The notes under the pieces: generated by a model
Databases searched by the model: none
The model's input: the letters and a program-made list of their open reading frames with translations, nothing else
What the model was told of the DNA's origin: nothing
Translations under genes and position numbers: made by a program
Part shown: positions 29,611 through 37,464 of the stretch, one piece after another
How the letters are laid out: the number at the start of each line of letters is the position of its first letter
Position numbering within the stretch: the first letter of the stretch is position 1
From: Acidianus brierleyi
Lineage (GTDB): Archaea > Thermoproteota > Thermoprotei_A > Sulfolobales > Sulfolobaceae
Length of the DNA: 64,000 nt
Direction: 5' to 3'
Assembly (NCBI RefSeq): GCF_003201835.2
Contig: NZ_CP029289.2
Location: 186,001-250,000 of the forward strand

Positions 29611-31193
29611 AGCTGTAAAGTAAAAGCTGCAAAAGTGAAGAGTTAGACTTTCAACTCTATGGAAGATTAACACATTTTCTACTGCGTCAGCACCGACACC
29701 TAACGGTTTTACTTTCAACTCTATGGAAGATTAACTAGGTTTCAGCACTTTAGGGTATTCTTTTCTCAGCGACGACTTTCAACTCTATGGAAGATTAACT
29801 TAAAAATCGGGGTTTCTTATATGGATAAAGTGAAAGCTTTCAACTCTATGGAAGATTAACAAATCATCAGTCGGCGGTTCTAGATAAGCGTTAGTAAACC
29901 ATGCTTTCAACTCTATGGAAGATTAACACGGAGTGGATTATACGTTTATGCTTTATGACGTTGATGATACTTTCAACTCTATGGAAGATTAACGATTTGT
30001 AATTGATGTAGCTTATTTACAGTAGTAAGGGCTTTCAACTCTATGGAAGATTAACGTTTTTTTGGCTATTGATGGAGACGATGATATAAATTGAACCTTT
30101 CAACTCTATGGAAGATTAACAGACTTTATGAATGATAAGCTCAAGATCCTGGACAAACTTACTTTCAACTCTATGGAAGATTAACACAATATACAGCACA
30201 GTTTACAATGTTAAGTCTTATTTCTTTCAACTCTATGGAAGATTAACCCAGCATTTCTTCTACCTGAACGCTGCTACTGGCGTATCTTTCAACTCTATGG
30301 AAGATTAACAGCGGGAAAAGCAAAGCAGCTTAGAAAGGAGCAAAGAAAGCTTTCAACTCTATGGAAGATTAACCCGTACTAATCGTGGTTTATATAATAT
30401 CATTCTTTCTATCGTTCTTTCAACTCTATGGAAGATTAACACTTGCCTAACTTCATTCTAATTCTTCTAATTCTATCTTTCAACTCTATGGAAGATTAAC
30501 TATTCTATGGATGGAGAAATATAATGAAATGGATGGCTTTCAACTCTATGGAAGATTAACCCATTAAGTATAAGCTTATTATCATTATTACTAACTCCTT
30601 TCAACTCTATGGAAGATTAACAAAAGGCTAATAAAATGGGGATTTGTAGAAGCTGAAGGTATCTTTCAACTCTATGGAAGATTAACGGTTGAGGCTAGTG
30701 AGGTTCTTCGTAGGTGCACCAACTGCTTTCAACTCTATGGAAGATTAACGTAATTTTCCAACTGTTTTACCAGGAAATCCAATCCACATCTTTCAACTCT
30801 ATGGAAGATTAACATGTTCTCATTATCGTTGGGTGGAATGTAATGAAGCCGTTCTTTCAACTCTATGGAAGATTAACGAATATAAATCAAAATGACAAAA
30901 TAATTCAAAGGTATAAACTTTCAACTCTATGGAAGATTAACAGTCATGTATCTCAAAAATGTCGAGTCCTCTCTGGTAACACCTTTCAACTCTATGGAAG
31001 ATTAACTGTAGATTATAGTAATAGCATGTGGTGCATGAGACTTCACTTTCAACTCTATGGAAGATTAACTCCACTGTTGAACCACATCCCCAGAACACTT
31101 CGATACCTTTCAACTCTATGGAAGATTAACTAATTCTAACTATGAGGCTAGAGGAAGGGCGTGTACTAACTTTCAACTCTATGGAAGATTAAC

Positions 31194-31629
31194 CGAATGT
31201 TTTTATACTTCTATTATTTTTCTTTTTCCTTCTTATTTAAGGTTTTCTTTTTGTTGGTTTTTTAGTTGTTTTCTTTTTTTCTTTTTTAGAATTTTTATTC
31301 ATTTTTTATCTATCCCGTGTGATTTCGGGATTCTCATGAAGAGAAATTTTTTGTCTTCATAAACAGAGCGTTAAAAAATTTTATCGTGAAGTGAAAGATT
31401 ATCCCGATTTTAGAAAAAAATATAGGGATGAAAAGAAAAAATGGAAAATGCTAACAATCTCTTAATAATGAAATTTTCATTCTCACTTCATTAAGCAATT
31501 ACCTTAAGTACTCATAATACCGAAGGAAATTTTAGGATAAGCAGACTAAATCAGTAATGTTTTAGTATTTTTAATTAATATTACTAAATTTCGTGAAGTA
31601 GGGGTCTTTTTATATTGCCTATTATTTTC
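31194..31629 (-). promoter_or_regulatory. CRISPR leader
   Basis: The region right of the last repeat is the leader. It holds a strongly T-rich tract on the plus strand (about 31210-31310), A-rich in transcript sense. Beyond this are an inverted repeat ATCCCG/CGGGAT (31312-31317 and 31326-31331), an inverted repeat ATGAAGA/TCTTCAT (31336-31342 and 31354-31360), and another ATCCCGATTT at 31401-31410. These are candidate binding sites for a leader-binding regulator or the integration complex. There is no gene here. The far boundary is my estimate. Confidence 0.75.
31199..31210 (-). promoter_or_regulatory. TATA box for the CRISPR transcript
   Basis: On the minus strand the sequence reads AAGTATAAAAAC just before the first repeat. 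With a normal spacing of about 25 bp, transcription would begin inside the leader-proximal repeat. Confidence 0.6.
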
Positions 31630-31972
31630 TCACCCTTTTTCTCTATCAAATAGGTCTTCTTTTCTGTCTTTTGGTCTTTCGTCAAATAACAGGTTCTGCC
31701 CCAGAAGTAAATAAGCTTGTACCATTTTCTCTCTTTTTAAATTTCTGAATAATAATATGATTAATACGAATCCAGCAGAAAGAAATGCCTCCTTCGATAA
31801 AGCGAAAGCTGCTAAGAATATTTCTCCTAACGAACTTGTAATGGTTTTCTTCCTACTTTGTCTATTAATGGAATTCCACTGAACGAGAAGCTGAAAACCG
31901 CTGATACTATGATGGAGAACATTGCAGGGTTGTGAACTATCACGCCCTTTCTCGGTAGACCCAAAATCTTAT
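31630..31972 (-). pseudogene. Frameshifted fragment of a transporter, probably MFS type
   Basis: Two adjoining minus-strand frames read as one membrane protein. The upstream part reads ...GLPRKGVIVHNPAMFSII...FSGIPLIDKVGRK, then hits a stop after PLQVR. The shifted frame continues ...TSSLGEIFLAAFALSKEAF...LIILLFRNLKREK and ends ...RKEDLFDREKG with a TGA at 31630-31632. DKVGRK resembles the loop signature (D-x-x-GR-K/R) of major facilitator sugar transporters, and a charged C-terminal tail fits. A 1-nt shift near GGAAGAAAACC joins the frames. The N-terminal half is missing. The family call is tentative. Confidence 0.5.
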
Positions 31973-32291
31973 TACTAAAAATAATTTTTATTTGTTATTA
32001 GTAATTCATGAGGATTTAATGAAATTAGATAATTAATTTTACAGTATTTTTTAGAAATTTTTAAGGATTATATTAGATCTTTTATATTTCTACAAGTAAA
32101 CTGAGGAATATTATAATATTAGAAAATGATAAAGACATGAATAATGAAATCTGCTTTATTTGTATCAATTATTTAATACATTATTCTTATTACTTATGTT
32201 TATGAGTATAATAAAATATATTCTTTTACTTATGAAGAAAAAATATGAGGTTTAGTGTTGAATTCATATTTTTAAAATAATTTTGGATCTA
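31973..32291. other. AT-rich stretch without a recognisable gene
   Basis: About 320 bp of very AT-rich DNA with stops in all frames. I see no RNA signature. It lies between the broken transporter and an isolated IS end, within the decayed island. Confidence 0.4.
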
Positions 32292-32328
32292 CCGTCAGGA
32301 GGGGTCTTCCACCCCCTTTGAACACCTG
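32292..32328 (-). mobile_element. Isolated IS200/IS605-type end
   Basis: On the minus strand the sequence starts TTCAAAGGGGGTGGAAGACC and continues CCTCCTGACGG, containing a small hairpin (GGGGT/ACCCC with a 5-nt loop). The same TTCAAAGGGGG...AAGAC...CC pattern recurs at 33240-33265, at the end of the neighbouring element. This suggests a solitary relic of a related element. Confidence 0.45.
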
Positions 32329-32811
32329 ATCATGATAAATTCCTATTGACAACGTTAGTCAGAATAGTCAGTTTGCGTATCCAGTTAGTCATAGAGGAAC
32401 TATACTCAGGAGAATGAGGGCTAGTATGAAATACAATGAAACCCTATGGAGGTCTTACATATAACTATAAAATACTTAATTTAATTGAAACTCGTTATCA
32501 CTAGTATTTTCGAAAAGTTCTTAGACTAGGATTTAAATGTAAATCCTTAAGACTAAGGCTATAAACTTTCTGAAAGCGCTAACATTACAATAAATGTATA
32601 GTGCACCCATACTGCATTATCTCGCCACTCACTTGCATATTATTAACTAAATGAAAGAATTTTTGCTGAGTTAACTGGAGTTTTTACATTTTTTAATTGA
32701 ATAAAGCTGGAATCCTAGGATAGGCTTATGCTACTTACTTAATATTTTTCAAAATTAAAAGGAACTTGATTAGCACATTGTTTTAATAACCTCTTTGAGA
32801 AGTTCATACAT
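32329..32811. other. Decayed region between the IS relic and the truncated ORF
   Basis: About 480 bp without an intact gene. Around 32345-32460 the plus strand reads like degenerate coding sequence (LTTLVRIVSLRIQ..., then stops, then MKPYGGLT in the same frame), possibly an old transposase or plasmid gene, but I cannot name it. A TATA-like TTTTAATAA at about 32780 precedes the next ORF. Confidence 0.3.
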
Positions 32812-32952
32812 ATGAAGAGCGGAAAAGAGGGCGAATATTATTTCGTAACAATTGAAAATGATGAGGAGTTGGAGAAGTTAAAGGAATTAACGCTCAAGAA
32901 AGTTAGTGCTAGAAACGGTAAGCTTTCTTATGCCTCCCAATCCTCCAAGTGA
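32812..32952 (+). pseudogene. Truncated 46-codon ORF interrupted by an IS-like element
   Basis: The ORF begins MKSGKEGEYYFVTIENDEEL, continues EKLKELTLKKVSARNGKLSY and ends ASQSSK, with the TGA lying in the end of the IS-like element (TCCAAGTGAAC). A promoter-like TTTTAATAA lies about 25-30 bp upstream. The N-terminal 40 residues look like a real small charged protein; the rest was probably displaced by the insertion. I do not recognise the family. Confidence 0.45.
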
Positions 32953-33265
32953 ACTACCACGTCCTAACGGACGTGGCTTCCTGCTTCAAAGCCGAGGCTT
33001 GCCAAAGGTAGAGGTCTCAGCTCCACAGGCACTAAGGGTCGTTCCGACCCCGAGCACTAATGTGAACCCACAGTATCCCCTTATGGGACTGTCGAATGGA
33101 GCAGAGGCGTACCACATAGACCCTCGCTTTAACCAAGGCGTCTCAGCGACGCTTACTCCGTCAGTGACTGCCATTAATAGAATATTTGAAAAAGAAGTAT
33201 ATAAGTTTTACAAAGGGGGCAATCCATCTCCACCCTTGCGGATGGAGTCTTACGCCCCCTTTGAA
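32949..33265 (-). mobile_element. Short IS200/IS605-type remnant with tnpB-3'/omega-RNA-like segment
   Basis: About 317 bp bounded on the minus strand by TTCAAAGGGGGC (33254-33265) and a right-end hairpin followed by TAGTTCAC (32949-32956). The hairpin is CCACGTCC/GGACGTGG at 32957-32964 and 32969-32976 with a TAAC loop. Between them the minus strand reads TLVLGVGTTLSACGAETSTF and GSPxL-like text, plus GCAGGAAGCCACGTCC, the kind of sequence found at the 3' end of tnpB genes and in omega RNAs. A second nested hairpin (AAAGGGGGC/GCCCCCTTT, 33212-33220 and 33254-33262, with CTCCA/TGGAG inside) marks the other end. No tnpA and no nuclease domain remain, so it is an internally deleted, non-autonomous element. 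Its local GC is higher than its neighbours. Confidence 0.6.
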
Positions 33266-33534
33266 CCCCTTGTTAAGATAAAGATCGTACAATTTTTTGG
33301 TTCAAAACTATAAATTATCCTTATATCTCCGGTTACTTCTATAGAGAATAAAGGCCTTCCGTCCTTATCCGTTTGGTTCTTCAATTTCTCTCTAGTATAC
33401 TTTTTAGGGTCTTCTCTGAGCAAATATAATCTATCAAAGATTAACATTACAACTTCCTCATGAGGAAATTTCTTAGCCAAAAATTCAGATAATTCTTCAA
33501 GATTAGTTATTCTCTTCCTAAACATGAACTTCAA
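33250..33534 (-). CDS. RelE/ParE-like toxin, C-terminus altered by an element
   Basis: The 94-aa protein has the small RelE/ParE fold pattern: two N-terminal helices (TNLEELSEFLAKKF and HEEVVMLIFDRLYLL), then DKDGRPLFSIEVTGDIRIIYSFEPKNCTIFIL strands. RelE toxins cleave mRNA on the ribosome. The last residues (RGSKGA) and the stop are read from TTCAAAGGGGGCG, the end of the adjacent IS-like element, so the native C-terminus is probably lost. No antitoxin gene lies upstream or downstream. It is likely an inactive orphan. Confidence 0.62.
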   Translation of the reverse strand: MKFMFRKRITNLEELSEFLAKKFPHEEVVMLIFDRLYLLREDPKKYTREKLKNQTDKDGRPLFSIEVTGDIRIIYSFEPKNCTIFILTRGSKGA

Positions 33535-33610
33535 TTCTCACTTCTCACAAGCCACGATAAAAGAATAGGAAAAATGTATTTAAAAATTTTTCTACTCATT
33601 TATTATCTCA

Positions 33611-33802
33611 TTAGGGATAATAGTTGTAATAATGATAATAGTGGTAATCATAGTAGTGAATGAAATGTATTGCTACAAACAGCATTACTCCTAAGAGGAT
33701 TGCCAAACCATTGACAAATGGATTATAATAAGAAAAGTGGGCGAAAGCAATTCTCCTCCATTTTCCATTCACTTTATGGTATCCCTCTCTCGGTGAAGAC
33801 AT
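33611..33802 (-). CDS. Small membrane protein with Tyr/His-rich tail
   Basis: The 63-aa protein starts MSSPREGYHKVNGKWRRIAF, has one clear hydrophobic span (LAILLGVMLFVAIHFI), and ends with a striking HYYDYHYYHYYNYYP tail. The ATG at 33802 is chosen; a TTG at 33829 would add a hydrophobic stretch. I do not recognise the function. It lies within the island between the toxin and an integrase relic, which lowers certainty that it is expressed. Confidence 0.5.
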   Translation of the reverse strand: MSSPREGYHKVNGKWRRIAFAHFSYYNPFVNGLAILLGVMLFVAIHFIHYYDYHYYHYYNYYP

Positions 33803-33873
33803 CAAGAAGCATATGAGAAGAACCAACAAATCATTAGGTGACTACAGAAAGAGGGAAAGGGTTTAAAAAGGAA

Positions 33874-34225
33874 CTAAGCCTCATGGGGTACTTCTATCAT
33901 AGAGACGGGTTTACTTTTACCTATAGCGTCATATTGATGATGCTCCTCTCTAACCCCAAATGGAGTTTTCAGTATTGTATAACCATAACCATCATTACTA
34001 AAATCTCTTATCCTTATATCACGAACTAACAAACCGTCTATCATTGCTATTTCGCCGGCAAACTCCTTAGGTTCTTCTATTAAACCTATACCGTAAATAT
34101 GACTTTTCAAGACACTATTTTCCCTCTCTAATTTATCTGAAGAAAATATTACTCGTATTTCCATGCCGAATAACTTTGCTATGTCTCTCTTTTCACTAGT
34201 ATTCCCTATATAGGAAAATACTAGT
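33874..34225 (-). pseudogene. Unrecognised C-terminal protein fragment
   Basis: An open frame reads FSYIGNTSEKRDIAKLFGME and continues GIGLIEEPKEFAGEIAMIDG and GYGYTILKTPFGVREE, which looks like real protein of mixed alpha/beta type but starts without a plausible start. The frame's own upstream part (MKLRKCLVWKN...) is a shadow of the integrase HTH relic. I infer a fusion of two gene remnants by deletion. The family is not known to me. Confidence 0.4.
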
Positions 34226-34480
34226 CTACTGTTTAAAACCGTAAAGTGTATCTGATAGTTCTTCCAAACTAAGCATTTCCGCAACTTCATCTACCACGTC
34301 GTCTGGAACTTTCTTTACCTTACTTGAAATATACCTATATAAAGTACTCCGATCCACGCCCAGCTTTTGTGCGACATAGCTTAGCCCATATTTCTCTGTC
34401 GCTTTTTTTCAAAATTCGGATTTTTGCTCACTATCGAGTTTATTTATGTCAATCTTTGTAGTAATCTCACATTCTATTAT
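34226..34480 (-). pseudogene. N-terminal remnant of a Sulfolobales tyrosine integrase
   Basis: The minus strand reads IIECEITTKIDINKLDSEQK, SEF, a stop, then KKATEKYGLSYVAQKLGVDR, STLYRYISSKVKKVPDDVV and DEVAEMLSLEELSDTLYGF, then KQ and a stop. As I recall, this is the N-terminal HTH region of a Sulfolobales tyrosine recombinase. The in-frame TGA within SEF-KKAT (near an A-run) and the abrupt loss after YGFK show it is dead; the catalytic domain is missing. It lies about 100 bp from the 3' end of tRNA-Glu, where such integrases insert their elements. Confidence 0.6.
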
Positions 34481-34575
34481 TAAATGGTGAGGGTGTTGCA
34501 AAAATATCCTTCACTGTTGCAGATCCATTATATTTATAGAGGACTTAACTCTCTTTCAATTCAAGGGAAAATTAG

Positions 34576-34650
<75 letters not shown>

Positions 34651-34690
34651 AATTAATACTAGAATATAAGGTAATATAAAATTTTCCAGC

Positions 34691-35173
34691 TTAGCCTATA
34701 ATTTTTATTATTTCTTTTATTGCAGCTTCTATATTATCACATAATAATTCAGCATAAATTATTTGATTATAAGCTATGACAAATCCATTACAAGAATTTA
34801 TAAAAGAAAAAGTATATCCTTTTCTATCGAATTCTATTCCCCTTAATATTTTCTTAAATCCATTGGAGTTTATTGAGTATATTAATTTGCCTTCAGTATA
34901 TATTATCCTTTCATAATCAGAACGTGAAATACGTTTAGAAAATTCGTACAAAGTCAGTCTTAATATGTCCTCTTCTGATATTCCTTCTTTACGTAATATG
35001 CTGGGGACTTCAAATAATCTACTAGATTTTTCTATTGCATTATTAATGTCCTTTTTTATTCTCTTAGCGTCTTTTAAATCCCTTATACACTTTTCTACAA
35101 TTTTATTTGAATTTTTAACGTCCCCTATCCAGGAAAGTAAAAATGCTCTATTTAAGTCATCAATACAGCTCAT
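34691..35173 (-). CDS. Hypothetical protein, partner of the next gene
   Basis: I do not recognise this 160-aa protein. The N-terminal part is helical (NRAFLLSWIGDVKNSNKIVE, then a Lys-rich IRDLKDAKRIKKDINNA) and the C-terminal half is strand-rich (YERIIYTEGKLIYSINS, GYTFSFINSCNGFVIAYNQI). There is no signal peptide. Its start overlaps the end of the upstream gene by 4 bp, so the two form an operon beside tRNA-Glu. Confidence 0.65.
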   Translation of the reverse strand: MSCIDDLNRAFLLSWIGDVKNSNKIVEKCIRDLKDAKRIKKDINNAIEKSSRLFEVPSILRKEGISEEDILRLTLYEFSKRISRSDYERIIYTEGKLIYSINSNGFKKILRGIEFDRKGYTFSFINSCNGFVIAYNQIIYAELLCDNIEAAIKEIIKIIG

Positions 35174-35787
35174 GGCTTAATCACCAACATAAGGGAACTA
35201 AGTCCATTATAGTTCATTACATATGATAAAAGTGAATAATTATCTGGATATCGTAGGTTCTCAAGATTTAGTATATCTTTTTTAATATTCTCTGCAGTTA
35301 TATATCTATTGTAATTTATTGATGATCTAGAGTTTACTAGTAATATGGCAGATTTAGTAATTCCTAAAAATTCTACTAATTTTTTATTATTGTCTGAACT
35401 AATAATAGTATCTGGAGAAACACCTAAATATTTAACTATTCTTAATGGAATAATTCTTGAGATATCTATATCGAATTTAGTGTAAAGAATAGCATATGTT
35501 AAACTTTCACCTAATGTGGCCGAAATATCGCCAGAAAATAATTTGCCTGACCATCTGCCGTCATAGTAATCTATTAGATTATCTGCTATTCCTTCCACTA
35601 TTCTACCACTGAATATTCCTAAAATAGTAATTAATTTTGGATCTATTTCTAATTCTTCAAAATAATCTCTACTTTCAAATTCGTCTAAAATACAATTTAC
35701 AACTTCATTTAAGTCTGAATTTGAGTCTTTGTCAGTATGAGGTAAAATGTCTGAGTCTATGCTAATCCAATATAGTTTAATCTTCAC
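35170..35787 (-). CDS. Hypothetical protein, first gene of a two-gene operon
   Basis: The 205-aa protein is not recognised. It starts MKIKLYWISIDSDILPHTDK and contains an acidic first third, a central hydrophobic GESLTYAILYTKFDIDISRI region, and ends in an aliphatic strand (GLSSLMLVIKP). It has no clear motifs or membrane spans. It is translationally coupled to the downstream 160-aa gene. Confidence 0.65.
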   Translation of the reverse strand: MKIKLYWISIDSDILPHTDKDSNSDLNEVVNCILDEFESRDYFEELEIDPKLITILGIFSGRIVEGIADNLIDYYDGRWSGKLFSGDISATLGESLTYAILYTKFDIDISRIIPLRIVKYLGVSPDTIISSDNNKKLVEFLGITKSAILLVNSRSSINYNRYITAENIKKDILNLENLRYPDNYSLLSYVMNYNGLSSLMLVIKP

Positions 35788-35819
35788 GAATATTAATTAA
35801 AGGACTACAAAATAAAAAT

Positions 35820-36821
35820 TTAGGGTTTTAGAAGTACTTTGCCTACTTTATGTTTATCCTTCAATATTTCATATCCTTTATCAATTTCTTCCAAATTTAC
35901 ACTTCCAGCAATTACTGGAGATATCTTACCTTCTGCAGTAAGCTTTAATGCGCCTTCTACATCTTTCTTTGTAGCACTAGCATGACCAATTATTTCTATA
36001 TCTTTTAGTATAACGTAACCTAATTTTAGCTCATAAATTTTTGAAGGATCGACATTACCTATTTGAACTATCCTACCACCCATCCAAAGACTTTTAAGAC
36101 TTTCATCGAACGTAGGAGTTCCTACAGTATCTATAACTACGTTAACGTCGTCTATTTTTCTTGCTTCTTTAGAAAAATTTGTACCAACTATAACATAGTC
36201 TGCATATTTCTTTATAATATCTGCTTTTTCTTCTGAAGTTGTTACTCCTATCACTTTAGCACCCATAGCTTTTGCCACTTGTAAAGCATGTATTCCGACT
36301 CCTCCACTAGCTCCAGTAACCAATACTGTTTCTCCTTGTTTAAGTTTAGCTCTTGTCAAACCTCTATAAACCATACCAGTAACACAAGGCACTAATACAG
36401 AACCTTCATCTTGAGTTCCTTGAGGGACTTTTACTAAACTTGTCACTTTAATTTTTGCATATTCTGCAAAAAATCCGTCTAATTCCTCAGAATAACCTAA
36501 TCTGGAATGGCAATATGCCTCTTCTCCTTGCTTACAATACTTACAAGTGCCATCTGGAGCGTAAAGAAGAGAAACCACTTTGTCGCCTTTTTTAAAGTTA
36601 GAAACGTTATTTCCAATTTCTTCTATAGTACCTACAACCTCATGTCCTAATATTACAGGGTATTTCATTCTTGGATAATAGCCTTGCAACTGTAATAGAT
36701 CTCTATAACATAATGCTGCTCTATCTACCTTTATTACTACCTCATCTGAGGAAGGTTTAGGATCAGCTACTTCTTGGATCCTATAACCTTGTTTATATCC
36801 AGTTACTACAACTGCCTTCAT
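35820..36821 (-). CDS. Acryloyl-CoA reductase (NADPH), 3HP/4HB cycle
   Basis: This medium-chain dehydrogenase/reductase closely matches, as I recall it, the Sulfolobales acryloyl-CoA reductase (Sulfurisphaera tokodaii ST0480, Metallosphaera sedula Msed_1426), which reduces acryloyl-CoA to propionyl-CoA. Shared text includes RAALCYRDLLQLQGYYPRMK, VILGHEVVGTIEE, DGFFAEYAKIKVTSLVKVP and VTGASGGVGIHALQVAKAMG. Zinc-site residues are Cys38, His60, Glu61 and Cys93/Cys96/Cys104; the third structural Cys is replaced by Gly99. ATG 36821 is chosen over 36833 because homologues begin MKAVVV and a TATA-like TTTTTAAG lies about 25 bp upstream. Confidence 0.9.
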   Translation of the reverse strand: MKAVVVTGYKQGYRIQEVADPKPSSDEVVIKVDRAALCYRDLLQLQGYYPRMKYPVILGHEVVGTIEEIGNNVSNFKKGDKVVSLLYAPDGTCKYCKQGEEAYCHSRLGYSEELDGFFAEYAKIKVTSLVKVPQGTQDEGSVLVPCVTGMVYRGLTRAKLKQGETVLVTGASGGVGIHALQVAKAMGAKVIGVTTSEEKADIIKKYADYVIVGTNFSKEARKIDDVNVVIDTVGTPTFDESLKSLWMGGRIVQIGNVDPSKIYELKLGYVILKDIEIIGHASATKKDVEGALKLTAEGKISPVIAGSVNLEEIDKGYEILKDKHKVGKVLLKP

Positions 36822-37009
36822 AAATTTAAACATGTTTATATTGCTTAAAAATATATCTGAGACATTATAAGAACATTTTTGATATTACTATTAGCTATGG
36901 TTTTGTAGTAAAAGTAATTTTCAAAATTCTACATCCCCGTTTTAATTCCTTCATTATAAAGACATTTGTAGATATAAGGATTTTATCTTTTTATAATCTA
37001 GATAATAAT

Positions 37010-37441
37010 ATGAAACTTAAAGTCCCCCCAAGGATAAAAGTGTTAGAGGCGTTAGGGGCTATAGCCGATGGCAGAATCAAAAAAGTCGAAGATCATTATG
37101 AGGTTATTTCCTCCGAAGGAGATCGCATTTACAATGTAAAGATAAATGGAGAAAAAGCATATAGTAACGACAATGGAACGGTTTATAGAAATTATATAGG
37201 ATATCCCATAATAGCAGTACTAATGTTAGAAGGTAAATTAAAATATGATGAGAAAATATCAAAATCCCTAAAAGGAATAGATTGGAAAAGACTTAATGAA
37301 ACATATAAAAATTATGCTAAAGTAGAGGAAATAGTAGATAAAATAGCTGAAGAGAAAGGAGTTAATAAGGAGGAAATAAACAATATAGTAGAGGAAGTTT
37401 TAAATGAGCTCAGAAGACTATCTCTTGAAAAAGCTTCCTGA
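37010..37441 (+). CDS. Conserved hypothetical protein
   Basis: The 143-aa protein is not recognised. It begins MKLKVPPRIKVLEALGAIAD, has a central strand-rich part (HYEVISSEGDRIYNVKINGE) and a C-terminal helical, Glu/Lys-rich third (EEIVDKIAEEKGVNKEEINN). It looks like a small nucleic-acid- or protein-binding module. A TATA-like TTTATAAT lies 14-21 bp upstream and TTTTATCT 22-29 bp upstream. It precedes the amidase by 23 bp and may be co-transcribed with it. Confidence 0.72.
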   Translation: MKLKVPPRIKVLEALGAIADGRIKKVEDHYEVISSEGDRIYNVKINGEKAYSNDNGTVYRNYIGYPIIAVLMLEGKLKYDEKISKSLKGIDWKRLNETYKNYAKVEEIVDKIAEEKGVNKEEINNIVEEVLNELRRLSLEKAS

Positions 37442-37464
37442 ACCATTATTTTCAGTGAATAAAG

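Larger units (their letters stand above)
27681..31193 (-). CRISPR. CRISPR array with 56 repeats and 55 spacers
   Basis: By reading, I count 56 copies of a 24-bp repeat that on the plus strand begins CTTTCAACTC and ends GGAAGATTAAC, with unique spacers of about 38-42 bp. The first copy is at 27681-27704 and the last at 31170-31193. In transcript sense (minus strand) the repeat ends GTTGAAAG, the typical Sulfolobales 8-nt crRNA 5' handle, so transcription runs leftward. A TATA-like element and a T-rich leader lie to the right at 31194 onward. Only two repeats deviate, both internal. No cas gene is in the window, so Cas proteins must be encoded elsewhere. Confidence 0.98.

Noticed and set aside
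30843..31133. Open frame in the right part of the CRISPR array
   Set aside because: Same repeat-derived peptide text; not a gene.
32906..33313. A 135-codon plus-strand frame rich in Pro across the IS-like element
   Set aside because: It covers both hairpin ends and the antisense of the tnpB-3'-like segment; its sequence is explained by the element and not by a protein family.
33838..34029. A plus-strand frame opposite the unknown fragment in the island
   Set aside because: No start signal or recognisable protein; opposite a better-supported frame.
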